Assembly (NCBI GenBank): GCA_045586785.1
Contig: JAZNBA010000002.1
Span: 1-49,611, forward strand
DNA length: 49,611 bases
Origin: UMGS1002 sp045586785
GTDB lineage: Bacteria; Bacillota; Clostridia; Oscillospirales; CAG-272
Direction: 5' to 3'
The notes below the pieces were generated by a model that was not told where the DNA came from, searched no databases, and saw only the letters and a list, made by a program, of their open reading frames with translations. Numbering within the stretch: position 1 is the first letter of the stretch; every line of letters starts with the position of its first letter. The position numbers and the translations under genes are program-made. Of the stretch, positions 1-8,624 are shown piece by piece.

Positions 1-55
1 ACATAGAGCTTAACTAAACTTCACGTTTTTGGGTCGTCGAGGCGCCGGCCCCTAC
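1..55. repeat. Partial copy of an 86-bp palindromic intergenic element
   Basis: This stretch matches the inverted orientation of the complete element at 21657-21742, including the AT-rich centre and one GC-rich arm that ends in CCCCTAC. The other arm lies to the left of the window. A few substitutions separate the two copies, so it is an older or diverged copy. It lies downstream of the minus-strand purN gene, where such palindromes can end or stabilise transcripts. Confidence 0.8.
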
Positions 56-130
56 CACCTTGTTTCATCTAAAACTTGTCATTGACTCAGCCTTCCATAT
101 GGCGAATGATGGCAATGACTCAAGCATATA

Positions 131-724
131 TCAACCCAATACTATTTTTCCGTTTACGATGTCTGATATTACTTCAACCAAAAATTCGTGTTCTTTTTCC
201 AAAACTCTCTCAGCAAGCCTCTCCGGAGTATCATTCTTACTTACACTCACCTTCGCTTGAGCAACGATCTCTCCACTATCATATTCGGCATTTACCCTAT
301 GAATGGTTACTCCTGTCTCGCTCTCGTTAGCTTTGATCACCGCTTTATGCACATTTAAACCATACATTCCCTTACCGCCAAATTTCGGAAGCAGTGCTGG
401 ATGAATATTAAAAACTCTATTATGATATTTTTCTAAAATTGAATGATGCAACATTCTCATATATCCTGCCAAAAACACCATATCAACTTTGTGGTTACTC
501 AGGACACAAAGTATCTCCTTTGCCAACGCATCTTCACTGCCAAATTTCTTCGCACTTAAATGATAGCATGGAATTTGCTCAATTCGGGCTCGTTCCAATG
601 CCATTGAAGTCTCATTATTGCTGATGACCGCAACGACATTTGCATTTATTTTATTTGACTTACATCCGTCAATAATTGCCTGCATATCGCTCCCACCGTG
701 AGATGCAAAAACCGCTATATTCAT
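131..724 (-). CDS. purN: Phosphoribosylglycinamide formyltransferase (GAR transformylase)
   Basis: The enzyme transfers a formyl group from 10-formyl-tetrahydrofolate to glycinamide ribonucleotide, the third step of de novo purine synthesis, in the cytoplasm. The protein has 197 residues, normal for PurN. It begins with the phosphate-binding segment FASHGGSDMQAI. It carries the NIHPALLPKF motif with the catalytic Asn and His, and a later GVTIHRVNAEYDSG motif that supplies the catalytic Asp. The start is supported by an AAAGGAGAG ribosome site just upstream. It has its own promoter and stands apart from other pur genes. This is a confident family assignment. Confidence 0.95.
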   Translation of the reverse strand: MNIAVFASHGGSDMQAIIDGCKSNKINANVVAVISNNETSMALERARIEQIPCYHLSAKKFGSEDALAKEILCVLSNHKVDMVFLAGYMRMLHHSILEKYHNRVFNIHPALLPKFGGKGMYGLNVHKAVIKANESETGVTIHRVNAEYDSGEIVAQAKVSVSKNDTPERLAERVLEKEHEFLVEVISDIVNGKIVLG

Positions 725-763
725 AACCGAGCTCTCCTTTAATGCAAAACATTTCTATAATTC

Positions 764-792
764 ATTATAACATAAGCACCGCAAAAAGTCAA
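764..792 (-). promoter_or_regulatory. Sigma-A promoter of purN
   Basis: On the minus strand the sequence reads TTGACT, 17 bases, TATAAT, about 40 bases upstream of the purN start. The -35 box lies inside the hairpin at 776-802 that follows the upstream ABC exporter. No purine riboswitch aptamer is recognisable in the short leader. Confidence 0.75.
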
Positions 793-802
793 TCTGCGGT
801 GC
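776..802 (-). terminator. Hairpin between ABC exporter and purN
   Basis: An 8-bp stem (GCACCGCA with TGCGGTGC) around an 11-nt loop lies just downstream of the exporter gene on the minus strand. The run of T after it is weak on that strand, so it may be an inefficient terminator. It shares bases with the purN -35 box. Confidence 0.5.
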
Positions 803-817
803 TTTGATTGTATTAGA

Positions 818-2707
818 TTATGAAAACTGCGAATTATAAAGCGAGCTGTAGAAGCCGCCGGATGCCATAAGCGTTTCGTGATTGCCCTGCTCTATGACGT
901 TTCCGTCCTTGACCACCAGAATTATATCCGCGTTCTGTATGGTGGACAGTCGGTGCGCTATGACAAAGCAGGTTCTGCCCTCCATAAGCGCGTGCATTGC
1001 CTCCTGTATCTTGATCTCTGTACGGGAGTCGACGTTGGAGGTAGCCTCGTCAAGTATAAGCATTGAGGACTTAGGCAACATGGCGCGAGCAATGGTGATA
1101 AGCTGCTTTTGTCCCTTTGAGATATTAATGCCGTCGTCGGTGAGAACGGTATTATATCCCTCCGGCAGAGCCTCTATAAACGAGTGAATCTTCGCCGCCT
1201 TTGCCGCCTCGACTATTTCCTCCATAGTAGCGTCAGAACGACCGTAGCTGATGTTCTCGGCAATGGTGCCTCCGAACAGCCAGGTCTCCTGAAGCACCAT
1301 GGTGTACGAACGCCGCAGGCTGTCCCGCGTCAGATCGCGTATTTCTGTGCCGTCAACGTATATCTTGCCCGCGTCAACGTCATAAAAACGCATCAGCAGA
1401 TTGATGATCGTAGTCTTACCCGCACCCGTCGGTCCGACGATAGCCACCGTACTGCCCGGCTTTACGTCAATAGATAAGTCATGAAGTATGGTTTTTTCGG
1501 GAACGTATCCAAATTTGACGTTCTTGAGCTTGACGTGTCCCTTAACGTTTTGGGCAACTATATTGCCGCTGTAGTCCTTGTTCTGTTCGCGCGCCGCGCT
1601 GAGCTGGTCCTCGTCGGGCTCATCGATAATGCGGAACACGCGCTCTGCCGCCGACATTGCCGACTGCAGCTCGCTGAGTATGTTTGCAAACTCGTTTATA
1701 GGTCCCGCAAACTTGCGCGAATACTGCACGAACGCCGAAACGCCACCCAGCGTAATAAAGAATATGGACGCTTCCTGAATTATGCCGTTGTTCGAGTACA
1801 TATAGCATATGCCGCCCAGTATAATGACCAGCGCCATGGAAAAATTGTTGATGAAGTTCACGCCGGGACCTATTATCGCGCCGTGATAGTCGGCGTCGTA
1901 ATACGCATCGACAGCATCCTTATTACGCTCGTCAAAGCGACCCGTTATAACGTCCTCACGTCCGTACACCTTGATGGAGCGCTGTCCGGACAGCATTTCC
2001 TCGGCATATCCGTTGAGCATACCCAGCTTCATGGAACGCTTTTTGAAAAGCGGACGTATCTTTTTGGTCTTGTATCTTGTAAATATGATGGAAACGGGCA
2101 CCGTCACCGCAAACACAAGTATCAGCGCGGGGGAAATGGAGATCATCATTATCAACGAGCCCACCACAGTAATAATACTGGTGCATATCTGCAGCAGGTC
2201 GTGGGAAAGCGACGCGTTGACGGTATCAACGTCGTATGAAATGTGGCTGATGATGTCGCCCGTTGCGTGGGTGTCAAAATAGCCTACGGGCAGCTCTGTC
2301 AGTCGGTTGAACAGCTGACGGCGCATTGTATAAATGATCTTCTGGCTGAGCTTTACCATGGTTATGGCAAGCACATACGACATTGCAGAGGACGCCGCAT
2401 AGAAAACCAGCAGCAACGCGCAATAGAAGATGACACTTTGAATATCCACCGCCCCCTGTCCCGGCTTAATGGCGTCTATCGCCGCTCCCGAAAGCTTGGG
2501 AGCGATCAGCGCCAGAAGGTTGGAAACAAGCATCAGGAAAAACGCCAGTATCACATAGCCTGTATGCGCAAATACGTACTTTCCCAGTCTGCGCAAAACC
2601 TTGGATTTTGCTTTGGGGTCAATTTTTTCTTCGGGACGACCGTTGTTCAGCGAACGCATTCTTGCCATTCCGCCGCCACCGCCTCCCGGCATTCCGCCTC
2701 TATTCAA
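818..2707 (-). CDS. ABC exporter, half-transporter with the consensus catalytic site
   Basis: This is a fused membrane and ATPase half-transporter of about 629 residues, probably working as a heterodimer with the product of 2700-4427 to export drugs, peptides or lipids. A glycine-rich cytoplasmic N-terminus is followed by about six membrane segments and a nucleotide-binding domain. That domain has Walker A GPTGAGKTT, a degenerate signature (SKGQ) and Walker B LILDEATS with the catalytic Glu. The longest frame opens with GTG at 2716, but its ribosome site GGGAGG overlaps that codon. TTG at 2707 lies 8 bases from the site and is the better start. It overlaps the upstream gene by 8 bases. The substrate is unknown. 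Confidence 0.9.
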   Translation of the reverse strand: MNRGGMPGGGGGGMARMRSLNNGRPEEKIDPKAKSKVLRRLGKYVFAHTGYVILAFFLMLVSNLLALIAPKLSGAAIDAIKPGQGAVDIQSVIFYCALLLVFYAASSAMSYVLAITMVKLSQKIIYTMRRQLFNRLTELPVGYFDTHATGDIISHISYDVDTVNASLSHDLLQICTSIITVVGSLIMMISISPALILVFAVTVPVSIIFTRYKTKKIRPLFKKRSMKLGMLNGYAEEMLSGQRSIKVYGREDVITGRFDERNKDAVDAYYDADYHGAIIGPGVNFINNFSMALVIILGGICYMYSNNGIIQEASIFFITLGGVSAFVQYSRKFAGPINEFANILSELQSAMSAAERVFRIIDEPDEDQLSAAREQNKDYSGNIVAQNVKGHVKLKNVKFGYVPEKTILHDLSIDVKPGSTVAIVGPTGAGKTTIINLLMRFYDVDAGKIYVDGTEIRDLTRDSLRRSYTMVLQETWLFGGTIAENISYGRSDATMEEIVEAAKAAKIHSFIEALPEGYNTVLTDDGINISKGQKQLITIARAMLPKSSMLILDEATSNVDSRTEIKIQEAMHALMEGRTCFVIAHRLSTIQNADIILVVKDGNVIEQGNHETLMASGGFYSSLYNSQFS

Positions 2708-4427
2708 GGAAAGCACCTCCCATCTGTGACATACTTATCTCGCGGTAAACCTGACAGTCACGCATAAGGCTGTCATGATCACCCATACCGATTATCTCGC
2801 CCTCGTCAAGAACGATGATAATATCCGAGCTCATAACCGAGCTTATTCTCTGCGCCACAACTATGACCGTCATATCGTCACACCCCTCCGCAATAGCGCG
2901 GCGAAGGGCGGCATCGGTCTTGTAGTCAAGTGCCGAGGAGGAGTCGTCAAGTATCAGAATGTCGGGCTGACCTGCCAGCGCGCGGGATATAAGCAGTCTC
3001 TGCTTTTGTCCGCCGCTGACATTCGTACCCTTAGAGGTCAGCATATGCTGCCAGCCATCCTCAAATTTTTCGATAAAATCGGCTTGCGCCATTTTAGCGG
3101 CACGCTCAATATTTTCGTGAGCAAGATTGCGCCCGAAATCAATGTTTTCTTCAATGGTATCCGCGTAAAGGAAATCATGCTGCATCGCGACACCGAATTT
3201 GGAGTGCAGCTCATCCGCGGGAATGGTACGCACGTCGCGTCCGCCGATGCGGATACTGCCCGAATCTACGTCATAAAGGCGCATAAGCAGGGAGATCAGC
3301 GTGGTCTTACCCGAGCCCGTAGCACCGATAATACCCAGCGTGCCGCCGCGCGGCAGCTTAAAGCTGATATTTGACAGATTGTTTTTGGTCTTGTTGTAAG
3401 AAAAGTTGACCTTGTCAAAGGTTATGTAGCCCTCCGAACCGTCGGCGCGTGTGGGATAGTCTGCCGACGTGCCAACAGCCAGCTCCTCGCCGCACCGAAG
3501 CACCTCGGCAATACGCTTTGCCGACGCCGAGCTCTTTGTGTACATGACAAATATTCTTGTAACGCTCATCATAGCCTGAGATATCAGCGTGAAATACTGC
3601 ATAAACGTCAGTATCTTGCCGGGCTTGGTCAGTCCATCATCGACTAAGAACGCGCCCACAAGTATTACCGCGACGATACCGAGATTCATAAAAAACGTCA
3701 TGAGAGGGTTGGACAACGCCATTGTGATGCCCGCCTTTTTTTCGTCCTCCACCAGACGGCGGTTGACCTTATCATATCTCTCGCGCTCGTACTCGGTTTT
3801 GGACAGTGCCTTTATGACACGTATACCCTGGGCGTCCTCGCGGACGACTCGCGTCATACCGTCAACCGACTTTTGCACCTGAGTGTAAAGCGGAACGCCG
3901 CGGCGGGATATGAACCATACCGCAATACCTATAAACGGAAGTATTGAGAACATTACCGCCGACAGCCGCCAGTCCACTATCATGGTAATTGCCAGTCCGC
4001 CGAAAAGCAGCATAGGCGCGCGCACGCCCATTCTCTGCATCATACCTATAAAATGATGAAAATTATATGTATCCGAGGTCAGACGTGACTCAAGACTGGG
4101 TACAGTGAATTTATCCACCTGAGAGCTTGACAACCTCATGGTCTTGTCAAACAGATCGTGACGCACCGCCTCCGAAACGTTTCGCGCGACGCGCGCCGCC
4201 ATGCGGTTGGCACCGACGTTCATAATGACACCCGTCAGTGCGCAAAGTATCATAATGCCGCCCCACATAAGTATTTTAGCTATGTCACCGAGAGGTACGA
4301 CCTCGTCGATGATGTGGCCGAGTATGTAGGGCAAAAACAGCTCCATGACCGTTCCCACGCATTTTATGCACAGACCCACAGTCATTCGCCGATAAAACGG
4401 CTTTATATACCTAAGTAAATATTTCAT
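2700..4427 (-). CDS. ABC exporter, half-transporter with a degenerate catalytic site
   Basis: The protein has 575 residues: six predicted membrane segments, then an ATPase domain with Walker A GATGSGKTT, a perfect signature VSGGQKQR and Walker B LILDDSSSALD. The residue after the Walker B Asp is Asp instead of the usual catalytic Glu. The partner has the Glu but a poor signature. This complementary pattern is typical of heterodimeric type IV exporters of the BmrCD/LmrCD kind, where one of the two ATP sites is inactive. It follows the MarR gene by 14 bases and overlaps the partner gene, so the three form one operon. A multidrug role is inferred from the family and the MarR regulator only. Confidence 0.92.
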   Translation of the reverse strand: MKYLLRYIKPFYRRMTVGLCIKCVGTVMELFLPYILGHIIDEVVPLGDIAKILMWGGIMILCALTGVIMNVGANRMAARVARNVSEAVRHDLFDKTMRLSSSQVDKFTVPSLESRLTSDTYNFHHFIGMMQRMGVRAPMLLFGGLAITMIVDWRLSAVMFSILPFIGIAVWFISRRGVPLYTQVQKSVDGMTRVVREDAQGIRVIKALSKTEYERERYDKVNRRLVEDEKKAGITMALSNPLMTFFMNLGIVAVILVGAFLVDDGLTKPGKILTFMQYFTLISQAMMSVTRIFVMYTKSSASAKRIAEVLRCGEELAVGTSADYPTRADGSEGYITFDKVNFSYNKTKNNLSNISFKLPRGGTLGIIGATGSGKTTLISLLMRLYDVDSGSIRIGGRDVRTIPADELHSKFGVAMQHDFLYADTIEENIDFGRNLAHENIERAAKMAQADFIEKFEDGWQHMLTSKGTNVSGGQKQRLLISRALAGQPDILILDDSSSALDYKTDAALRRAIAEGCDDMTVIVVAQRISSVMSSDIIIVLDEGEIIGMGDHDSLMRDCQVYREISMSQMGGAFLE

Positions 4428-4441
4428 TTTGTGATGCCGCC

Positions 4442-4882
4442 TCAGCTTTCCTCAAATTCTTTATTAACTGCCGAAGTTGCCTTTTGAGTGATGCGAGCAA
4501 GCATTGCGCTGAACTGCTCCATCTCCTCCTCACTGAAGTCCTCTGTAAGATATTTATTCCAGCCGCGCACCGTCTCACTGACGTGCGGCTGTATGTCTAT
4601 CGCCTTTTGCGTGGGATAAACAAGTATCACGCGCTTGTCGTCAGCGCTCTGCTTGCGTTCAACGTAACCCAGCTTTTCAAGCTGTGCCAAGTGCCGCGTG
4701 ACGTTGCTTTTATTAATGTAGATATGACGTGAAAGCTGCTCCTGAGAAATTCCGGGACGGCGGCACAGCGTGAGTATATACGCATAGTGACTGCCTTTGA
4801 GCCCCGTATCGGCAAGTGCATCGTTTCGCACCATTGCCGAGCAACGGCTGATTATATTTATCTGCCTCATAAAAGACGGCAT
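4442..4882 (-). CDS. MarR-family transcriptional regulator of the ABC exporter
   Basis: This is a winged-helix dimeric repressor of about 146 residues. The DNA-binding core reads ISQEQLSRHIYINKSNVTRHLAQLEKLGYVER and is followed by the wing KQSADDKRVILV. The longest frame starts 39 bases upstream. The internal ATG at 4882 has a GGAGGTA site 5 bases before it and is chosen. MarR proteins usually repress their own operon and release DNA when a ligand binds. Here a palindrome covers the predicted transcription start, which fits autoregulation of the regulator and both transporter genes. The ligand is unknown. Confidence 0.92.
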   Translation of the reverse strand: MPSFMRQINIISRCSAMVRNDALADTGLKGSHYAYILTLCRRPGISQEQLSRHIYINKSNVTRHLAQLEKLGYVERKQSADDKRVILVYPTQKAIDIQPHVSETVRGWNKYLTEDFSEEEMEQFSAMLARITQKATSAVNKEFEES

Positions 4883-4907
4883 AAAATACCTCCGTATTGT
4901 CAAGATT

Positions 4908-4923
4908 AGTTGCGTGCGCAACT
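4908..4923. promoter_or_regulatory. Candidate MarR operator
   Basis: A perfect inverted repeat, AGTTGCG-TG-CGCAACT, lies between the -10 box and the start codon of the MarR gene. It covers the expected transcription start (about 4923). Its size and position match known MarR operators. Binding by the adjacent regulator is inferred. Confidence 0.75.
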
Positions 4924-4929
4924 GTTTTA

Positions 4930-4958
4930 ATTATAACAGTGTTTTTTTGGTTTGTCAA
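4930..4958 (-). promoter_or_regulatory. Consensus sigma-A promoter of the marR-ABC operon
   Basis: The minus strand carries an exact TTGACA, a 17-base spacer and an exact TATAAT. An unmodified consensus promoter followed at once by a palindromic operator is the layout of a strong promoter kept off by a repressor. Confidence 0.9.
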
Positions 4959-4970
4959 TAGAAAATATAA

Positions 4971-5005
4971 AAAACCGCAGCTGTCGGCAAAACAACTGCG
5001 GTTTT
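4971..5005 (-). terminator. Rho-independent terminator of asnA
   Basis: A 10-bp stem (AAAACCGCAG with CTGCGGTTTT), with further pairing inside the loop, is followed on the minus strand by a T-rich run. It lies 5 bases beyond the asnA stop and separates asnA from the marR operon promoter. Confidence 0.9.
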
Positions 5006-5009
5006 AAAA

Positions 5010-6014
5010 TTACAAAAGATAAATATCGTTTTCAGCACAGATGCGGTGCGTTTCCGCATCCCAGAAGGAGGACTGCACCTCGCCTATATGCGCCTTGCGC
5101 AAAAAGAACATACACATTCTGGACTGACCGATACCGCCGCCGATGGTATAGGGCAGCTCGCCGTTCAGCAGCGCCTTGTGGAAGGGCAGCTCGGCGCGCT
5201 CGGGACAGCCTGCCTCGTTAAGCTGACGCAGAAGTGCCTGCTCGTCAACGCGCACGCCCATGGAGGACAGCTCAAGTGCGATATCAAGCACGGGATAGTA
5301 AACGATAATATCGCCGTTCATGGTCCAGTCATCATAGTCGGGGGCTCTGCCGTCATGCACGTTACCCGACTTCAGCTTGCCGCCTATCTGCATAAGACAG
5401 ATAGCGCCGTACTCCTTAGCAGCAAGATACTCTCGCTCCTTGGGAGTCTTATCGGGATAGCGGTCCTCAAGCTCCTGCGAGGTAATAAACTCGATCTTCT
5501 CGGGCAGCATGCGGTCGATAAAGTTATAATCATCGGCAATATATATTTCGGTATGGCGAAGCGACGCATAAATCAGCTTGACGGCGTGACGGAAGGTCTC
5601 GGGGGTTCTGTCCTCGTGACGGATGACCTTTTCCCAGTCCCACTGGTCAACAAAAATAGAGTGAATATTGTCGGTCTCCTCGTCGCGGCGCAGGGCGTTC
5701 ATATCGGTATAAAGGCCCTCATCCGGTTCAAAGCCGTAATTCTTCAGCGCCTGACGCTTCCACTTTGCCAGCGAGTGAACTATCTCAAAGTTCTCACCCG
5801 AGCGAATGGAAAAATGAACGGGACGCTCAAAGCCGTTAAGATTATCGTTAAGACCGCTGGTCGCGTCAACGAAAAGCGGTGCGGAAACACGTGTTAAGTT
5901 AAGCTGAATGGCAAGATCGCGCTCAAAAAAGTCTTTTACCTTTTTTATTGCGACCTCAGTCTGACGCAATGTAAGCTGGGGCTTATAGCCCGCGGGGATA
6001 TCAAGCCTTGACAT
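5010..6014 (-). CDS. asnA: Aspartate-ammonia ligase (asparagine synthetase A)
   Basis: AsnA makes asparagine from aspartate, ammonia and ATP through an aspartyl-adenylate. It is a cytoplasmic dimer related to class II aminoacyl-tRNA synthetases. The 334 residues are the normal length. Recognisable blocks are the N-terminal TEVAIKKVKDFFE, VSAPLFVDATSGLNDNLNG, RDEETDNIHSIFVDQWDWEK and the C-terminal GGGIGQSRMCMFFLRKAHIGEVQ. A GGAGTG site precedes the ATG. It is a single-gene transcription unit with its own consensus promoter and terminator. I see no T-box leader, which regulates asnA in some Firmicutes. Confidence 0.97.
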   Translation of the reverse strand: MSRLDIPAGYKPQLTLRQTEVAIKKVKDFFERDLAIQLNLTRVSAPLFVDATSGLNDNLNGFERPVHFSIRSGENFEIVHSLAKWKRQALKNYGFEPDEGLYTDMNALRRDEETDNIHSIFVDQWDWEKVIRHEDRTPETFRHAVKLIYASLRHTEIYIADDYNFIDRMLPEKIEFITSQELEDRYPDKTPKEREYLAAKEYGAICLMQIGGKLKSGNVHDGRAPDYDDWTMNGDIIVYYPVLDIALELSSMGVRVDEQALLRQLNEAGCPERAELPFHKALLNGELPYTIGGGIGQSRMCMFFLRKAHIGEVQSSFWDAETHRICAENDIYLL

Positions 6015-6050
6015 ATCGGCACTCCTCCGAGAGATAACAAATAATAATGT

Positions 6051-6079
6051 ATTATATCACAACAATGCATCTATGTCAA
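6051..6079 (-). promoter_or_regulatory. Consensus sigma-A promoter of asnA
   Basis: The minus strand reads TTGACA, 17 bases, TATAAT, ending 37 bases before the asnA start codon. The short leader leaves no room for a T-box or other large riboswitch. Confidence 0.88.
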
Positions 6080-6099
6080 TCTTTTTCGGTAAATATCCC

Positions 6100-7347
6100 T
6101 CAGTTCTTTATTATCTCGGACAGCGCCTCGGCGCAAAGCCTTGCCGCCGCCTTTGCCTCGGACAGATAATTACCGCTGGTACCCACCTCAAGCAGTAATG
6201 ACATGGGCGCGTACTGCTGATTATACGCCGAGGCGCGCAAACATACAGGACGACACAGCTTTTCATTTTTGGCGTTAAGCTCCGAGCGCAGCTTGAGCGC
6301 AAACGAAAAATTATTTTGCCAATCGGGATGGTTTGCTCCTCCGTAATCACTGCCCACAACACACATTACCTGCGCCGTCGCCTCGCCGTCAATCACCGTA
6401 ACGGGGCGCAATATTGAGCCGGACGAATCCGTCACCGAGTCGCGGTGTACATCAATGATATACTGAATCGACGGGTACTTTGCGAGATATTCCCGTATTG
6501 TCGCCGCAGAGCGATTGTAGGAGTCCTTGTATGACTCGGCATCGTGCATCACGGTACAATGCAGCGTGCGGATATTATTTTTATTCAGCACCTCGGCGAT
6601 AATGCTTCCAACCGCTACCACGTTTTGAGTTATATCCGATGAGCGGGCAAGGTCGCTCTTGCCGTCATAGCTGATACTGCCCTCGGGACTGTACGCCTCG
6701 GTGCCGTGTGTGTGTATGATAAGCACCACAGGCTCGCCCACGGGATAAATGGCGGCATTTATGTAATCAAACTTGGGCAGAGTATCGGCTTTGAGCAGTG
6801 CCGAAACAGACGGAGTATAAGAAGTATCATTATATATAAAAGTCTCACCGTAGGACGACAGGCTCAGGTCATACGGAACGATCGCTGTCTCGCCCTGCGG
6901 AACGGCTGAATGGTCAAAATCGTATATGTCACGCGGCTTTGTATTTTCCGTTGGCGCGAGGGTGGTGACAATGTCAGTGACCGACGTATCAGTCTCATCC
7001 GGCAGTGTCACCTCTGCGTTACCGCCTGCCATAAGACCTAACATCTGCTTGAGTATATCCATCATATCACGTCCGTAATCGGGCGAGGATACGGCGGCAG
7101 TGTCGGACGCGGCAGTCGTGGACGCAGTGCTTCCCTGCGCGGCAGTGTCATCTGCCATGCTGAAACCGACATAAAAACAGCACAGCATAAATATCATAGC
7201 AAAAATCGCGACCCCCAGCGCAATAATACGCATAAATCCGCGCCCCGCGCGATGTATCTTATATACAACACCGCCTCCACTGCCGTCCGACAGCATTTTA
7301 GTTTCAAATATCTCAACCTTTTCCTTTTGCATTTCAACCTCCGACAA
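6100..7347 (-). CDS. spoIIP: Stage II sporulation protein P (SpoIIP), cell-wall amidase/endopeptidase
   Basis: SpoIIP is a membrane-anchored peptidoglycan hydrolase that works with SpoIID and SpoIIM to thin the septal wall and drive engulfment of the forespore. The 415-residue protein has a short cytoplasmic N-terminus, one membrane segment at about 38-61, and a low-complexity Ser/Thr/Asp-rich linker to about 130. The amidase domain carries HTHGTEAYS at 212-220 and the second zinc-site motif DVHRDS at about 299-304. The position beside gpr matches many spore formers. An internal Met at codon 6 could also be the start. Expression under a mother-cell sigma factor is expected, but I do not see a clear site. 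Confidence 0.93.
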   Translation of the reverse strand: MSEVEMQKEKVEIFETKMLSDGSGGGVVYKIHRAGRGFMRIIALGVAIFAMIFMLCCFYVGFSMADDTAAQGSTASTTAASDTAAVSSPDYGRDMMDILKQMLGLMAGGNAEVTLPDETDTSVTDIVTTLAPTENTKPRDIYDFDHSAVPQGETAIVPYDLSLSSYGETFIYNDTSYTPSVSALLKADTLPKFDYINAAIYPVGEPVVLIIHTHGTEAYSPEGSISYDGKSDLARSSDITQNVVAVGSIIAEVLNKNNIRTLHCTVMHDAESYKDSYNRSAATIREYLAKYPSIQYIIDVHRDSVTDSSGSILRPVTVIDGEATAQVMCVVGSDYGGANHPDWQNNFSFALKLRSELNAKNEKLCRPVCLRASAYNQQYAPMSLLLEVGTSGNYLSEAKAAARLCAEALSEIIKN

Positions 7348-7423
7348 ATATATACTGCGGCAGTACCGCTGTAAAATTATATGCCGCCAAAATGCCTTTA
7401 ATTACCGCCTCGCGTACATTCGC

Positions 7424-8311
7424 TCATTCAAGCGAAAACGCACGTCCTATAGCGCGCGCCAAAAGCGCCGACACCTTTTTGACTATGACGTCACTTTCCT
7501 TGGGAGATACAAAAAAGCCCTTGCCCTGCTCCAACACTTCAGATAATTGCTTGCTTACCTTTTCAACTCCCGCTCGCTCCAAAGCGTCGTAAACCAATGT
7601 GGACGAGTCCACCACAGTGGGCACACCCAGAGCGACCACGGGAACGCCCACCGTCTCGCGGCATATGGCGCGGCGGTTATTGCCTATGCCCGAGCCGGGA
7701 TTTATACCCGCATCCGACAGCTGCACCGTAGACGCAAGCCGCGTCACCGACCGCGCTGCCAGCGCGTCTATCGCTATTATCACATCGGGCTCGGCATTCT
7801 CGGCGGCGCCGCGCACCAGCTCCACCGTTTCAATGCCCGTCTGACCCAACACTCCCGGCGCCAATGCCGAAATAGCGCACACGCCTATCTGCTCGTATGC
7901 ATCCGGCAAATACGTGCGCAAGTGACGCGTCACCTCTATTCTTCGCACCGTCTCGGGTCCTATGGCATCCGCTGTTATCTCATCGTTTCCAAGTCCCGCC
8001 ACCAGCACTCCGAACTCACGGCTCAGCGGCTTGCCGCAAAGTCTGCGCACCATGCGCGAGAGCTCATGAGCTATAACATTGCTGACACGCTCCATGCTGT
8101 CATCGTCAAGCTCCCACATGCGCCCGCAGTCTACCGTTATATATTGTCCTTGCGGTCTGCCGTGCCGCAGCTCACCTTGCTTGCTGCTTATGCGGAGCCG
8201 TGATATGACACAACCGTCCCGAACCTCTTCCGATATATCTGTGCTGCCCTCACCCGCGCTCTCTATTGCAAGATCGGTGTGAGCATACGAAACATCCCTT
8301 ATATTCATCAT
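7424..8311 (-). CDS. gpr: Germination protease (GPR), spore SASP-degrading endopeptidase
   Basis: GPR degrades the small acid-soluble proteins that coat spore DNA and so frees amino acids at germination. It is made in the forespore as a zymogen. The protein has 295 residues. Its N-terminal YAHTDLAIESAGE resembles the SASP cleavage site and is the usual place where GPR removes its own propeptide. The core has VLVAGLGNDEITADAIGPETV and a long block ending in HP-less PGVLGQTGIETVELVRGA, typical of the family. It is upstream of spoIIP with a 76-base gap and is probably co-transcribed. It is slightly shorter than the Bacillus enzymes, as in other Clostridia. Confidence 0.95.
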   Translation of the reverse strand: MMNIRDVSYAHTDLAIESAGEGSTDISEEVRDGCVISRLRISSKQGELRHGRPQGQYITVDCGRMWELDDDSMERVSNVIAHELSRMVRRLCGKPLSREFGVLVAGLGNDEITADAIGPETVRRIEVTRHLRTYLPDAYEQIGVCAISALAPGVLGQTGIETVELVRGAAENAEPDVIIAIDALAARSVTRLASTVQLSDAGINPGSGIGNNRRAICRETVGVPVVALGVPTVVDSSTLVYDALERAGVEKVSKQLSEVLEQGKGFFVSPKESDVIVKKVSALLARAIGRAFSLE

Positions 8312-8461
8312 TACCTCCGAAAAAAACTATGTATTAAAAAATATTTTTTGCAAGAAAAAACATTTCGGTATTGCTTTTTTGACATTTTTCATTTATAATA
8401 TATAAGTCGGAAAAGCAAATTGACTCTCAATAATTCGCAAACGCGATCATGTATGTGTAAA

Positions 8462-8493
8462 TTGCACAGTTATCGCAAAGCGATATTGTGCAA
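8462..8493. promoter_or_regulatory. Imperfect palindrome upstream of the family 5 solute-binding protein
   Basis: TTGCACA and TATCGC are mirrored by GCGATA and TGTGCAA around an AAA centre. The window is 32 bases with one short bulge, lying 35 bases upstream of the promoter at 8528. It could be a regulator site or an RNA hairpin from an upstream start. The 313 bases between gpr and the lipoprotein gene (8312-8624) are otherwise AT-rich and hold no gene that I can see. A second weaker promoter (TTGACA, 16 bases, TATAAG) lies near 8380. Confidence 0.5.
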
Positions 8494-8527
8494 ACATCCG
8501 AATATTTTTTATATCGTCGATTATCGA

Positions 8528-8556
8528 TTGATAAAATCAAAATTTGATGTTATAAT
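8528..8556 (+). promoter_or_regulatory. Promoter of the family 5 solute-binding protein gene
   Basis: TTGATA, 17 bases, TATAAT lies about 70 bases upstream of the start codon. The spacer holds a 13-base palindrome, ATCAAA-A-TTTGAT (8536-8548), placed so that a bound regulator would block RNA polymerase. Confidence 0.8.
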
Positions 8557-8624
8557 ATAGAGAGCAATATTGTTTGTTTTTCAATATTTACGATTTCTTT
8601 TTTCTAAGGAGGATGTTCCAAATT

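Noticed and set aside
1481..2767. Plus-strand frames over the ABC exporter genes
   Set aside because: They are shadows of the minus-strand exporter, which has complete ATPase motifs.
5900..6100. T-box or other riboswitch before asnA
   Set aside because: The transcript leader from the consensus promoter is too short and carries no T-box sequence.
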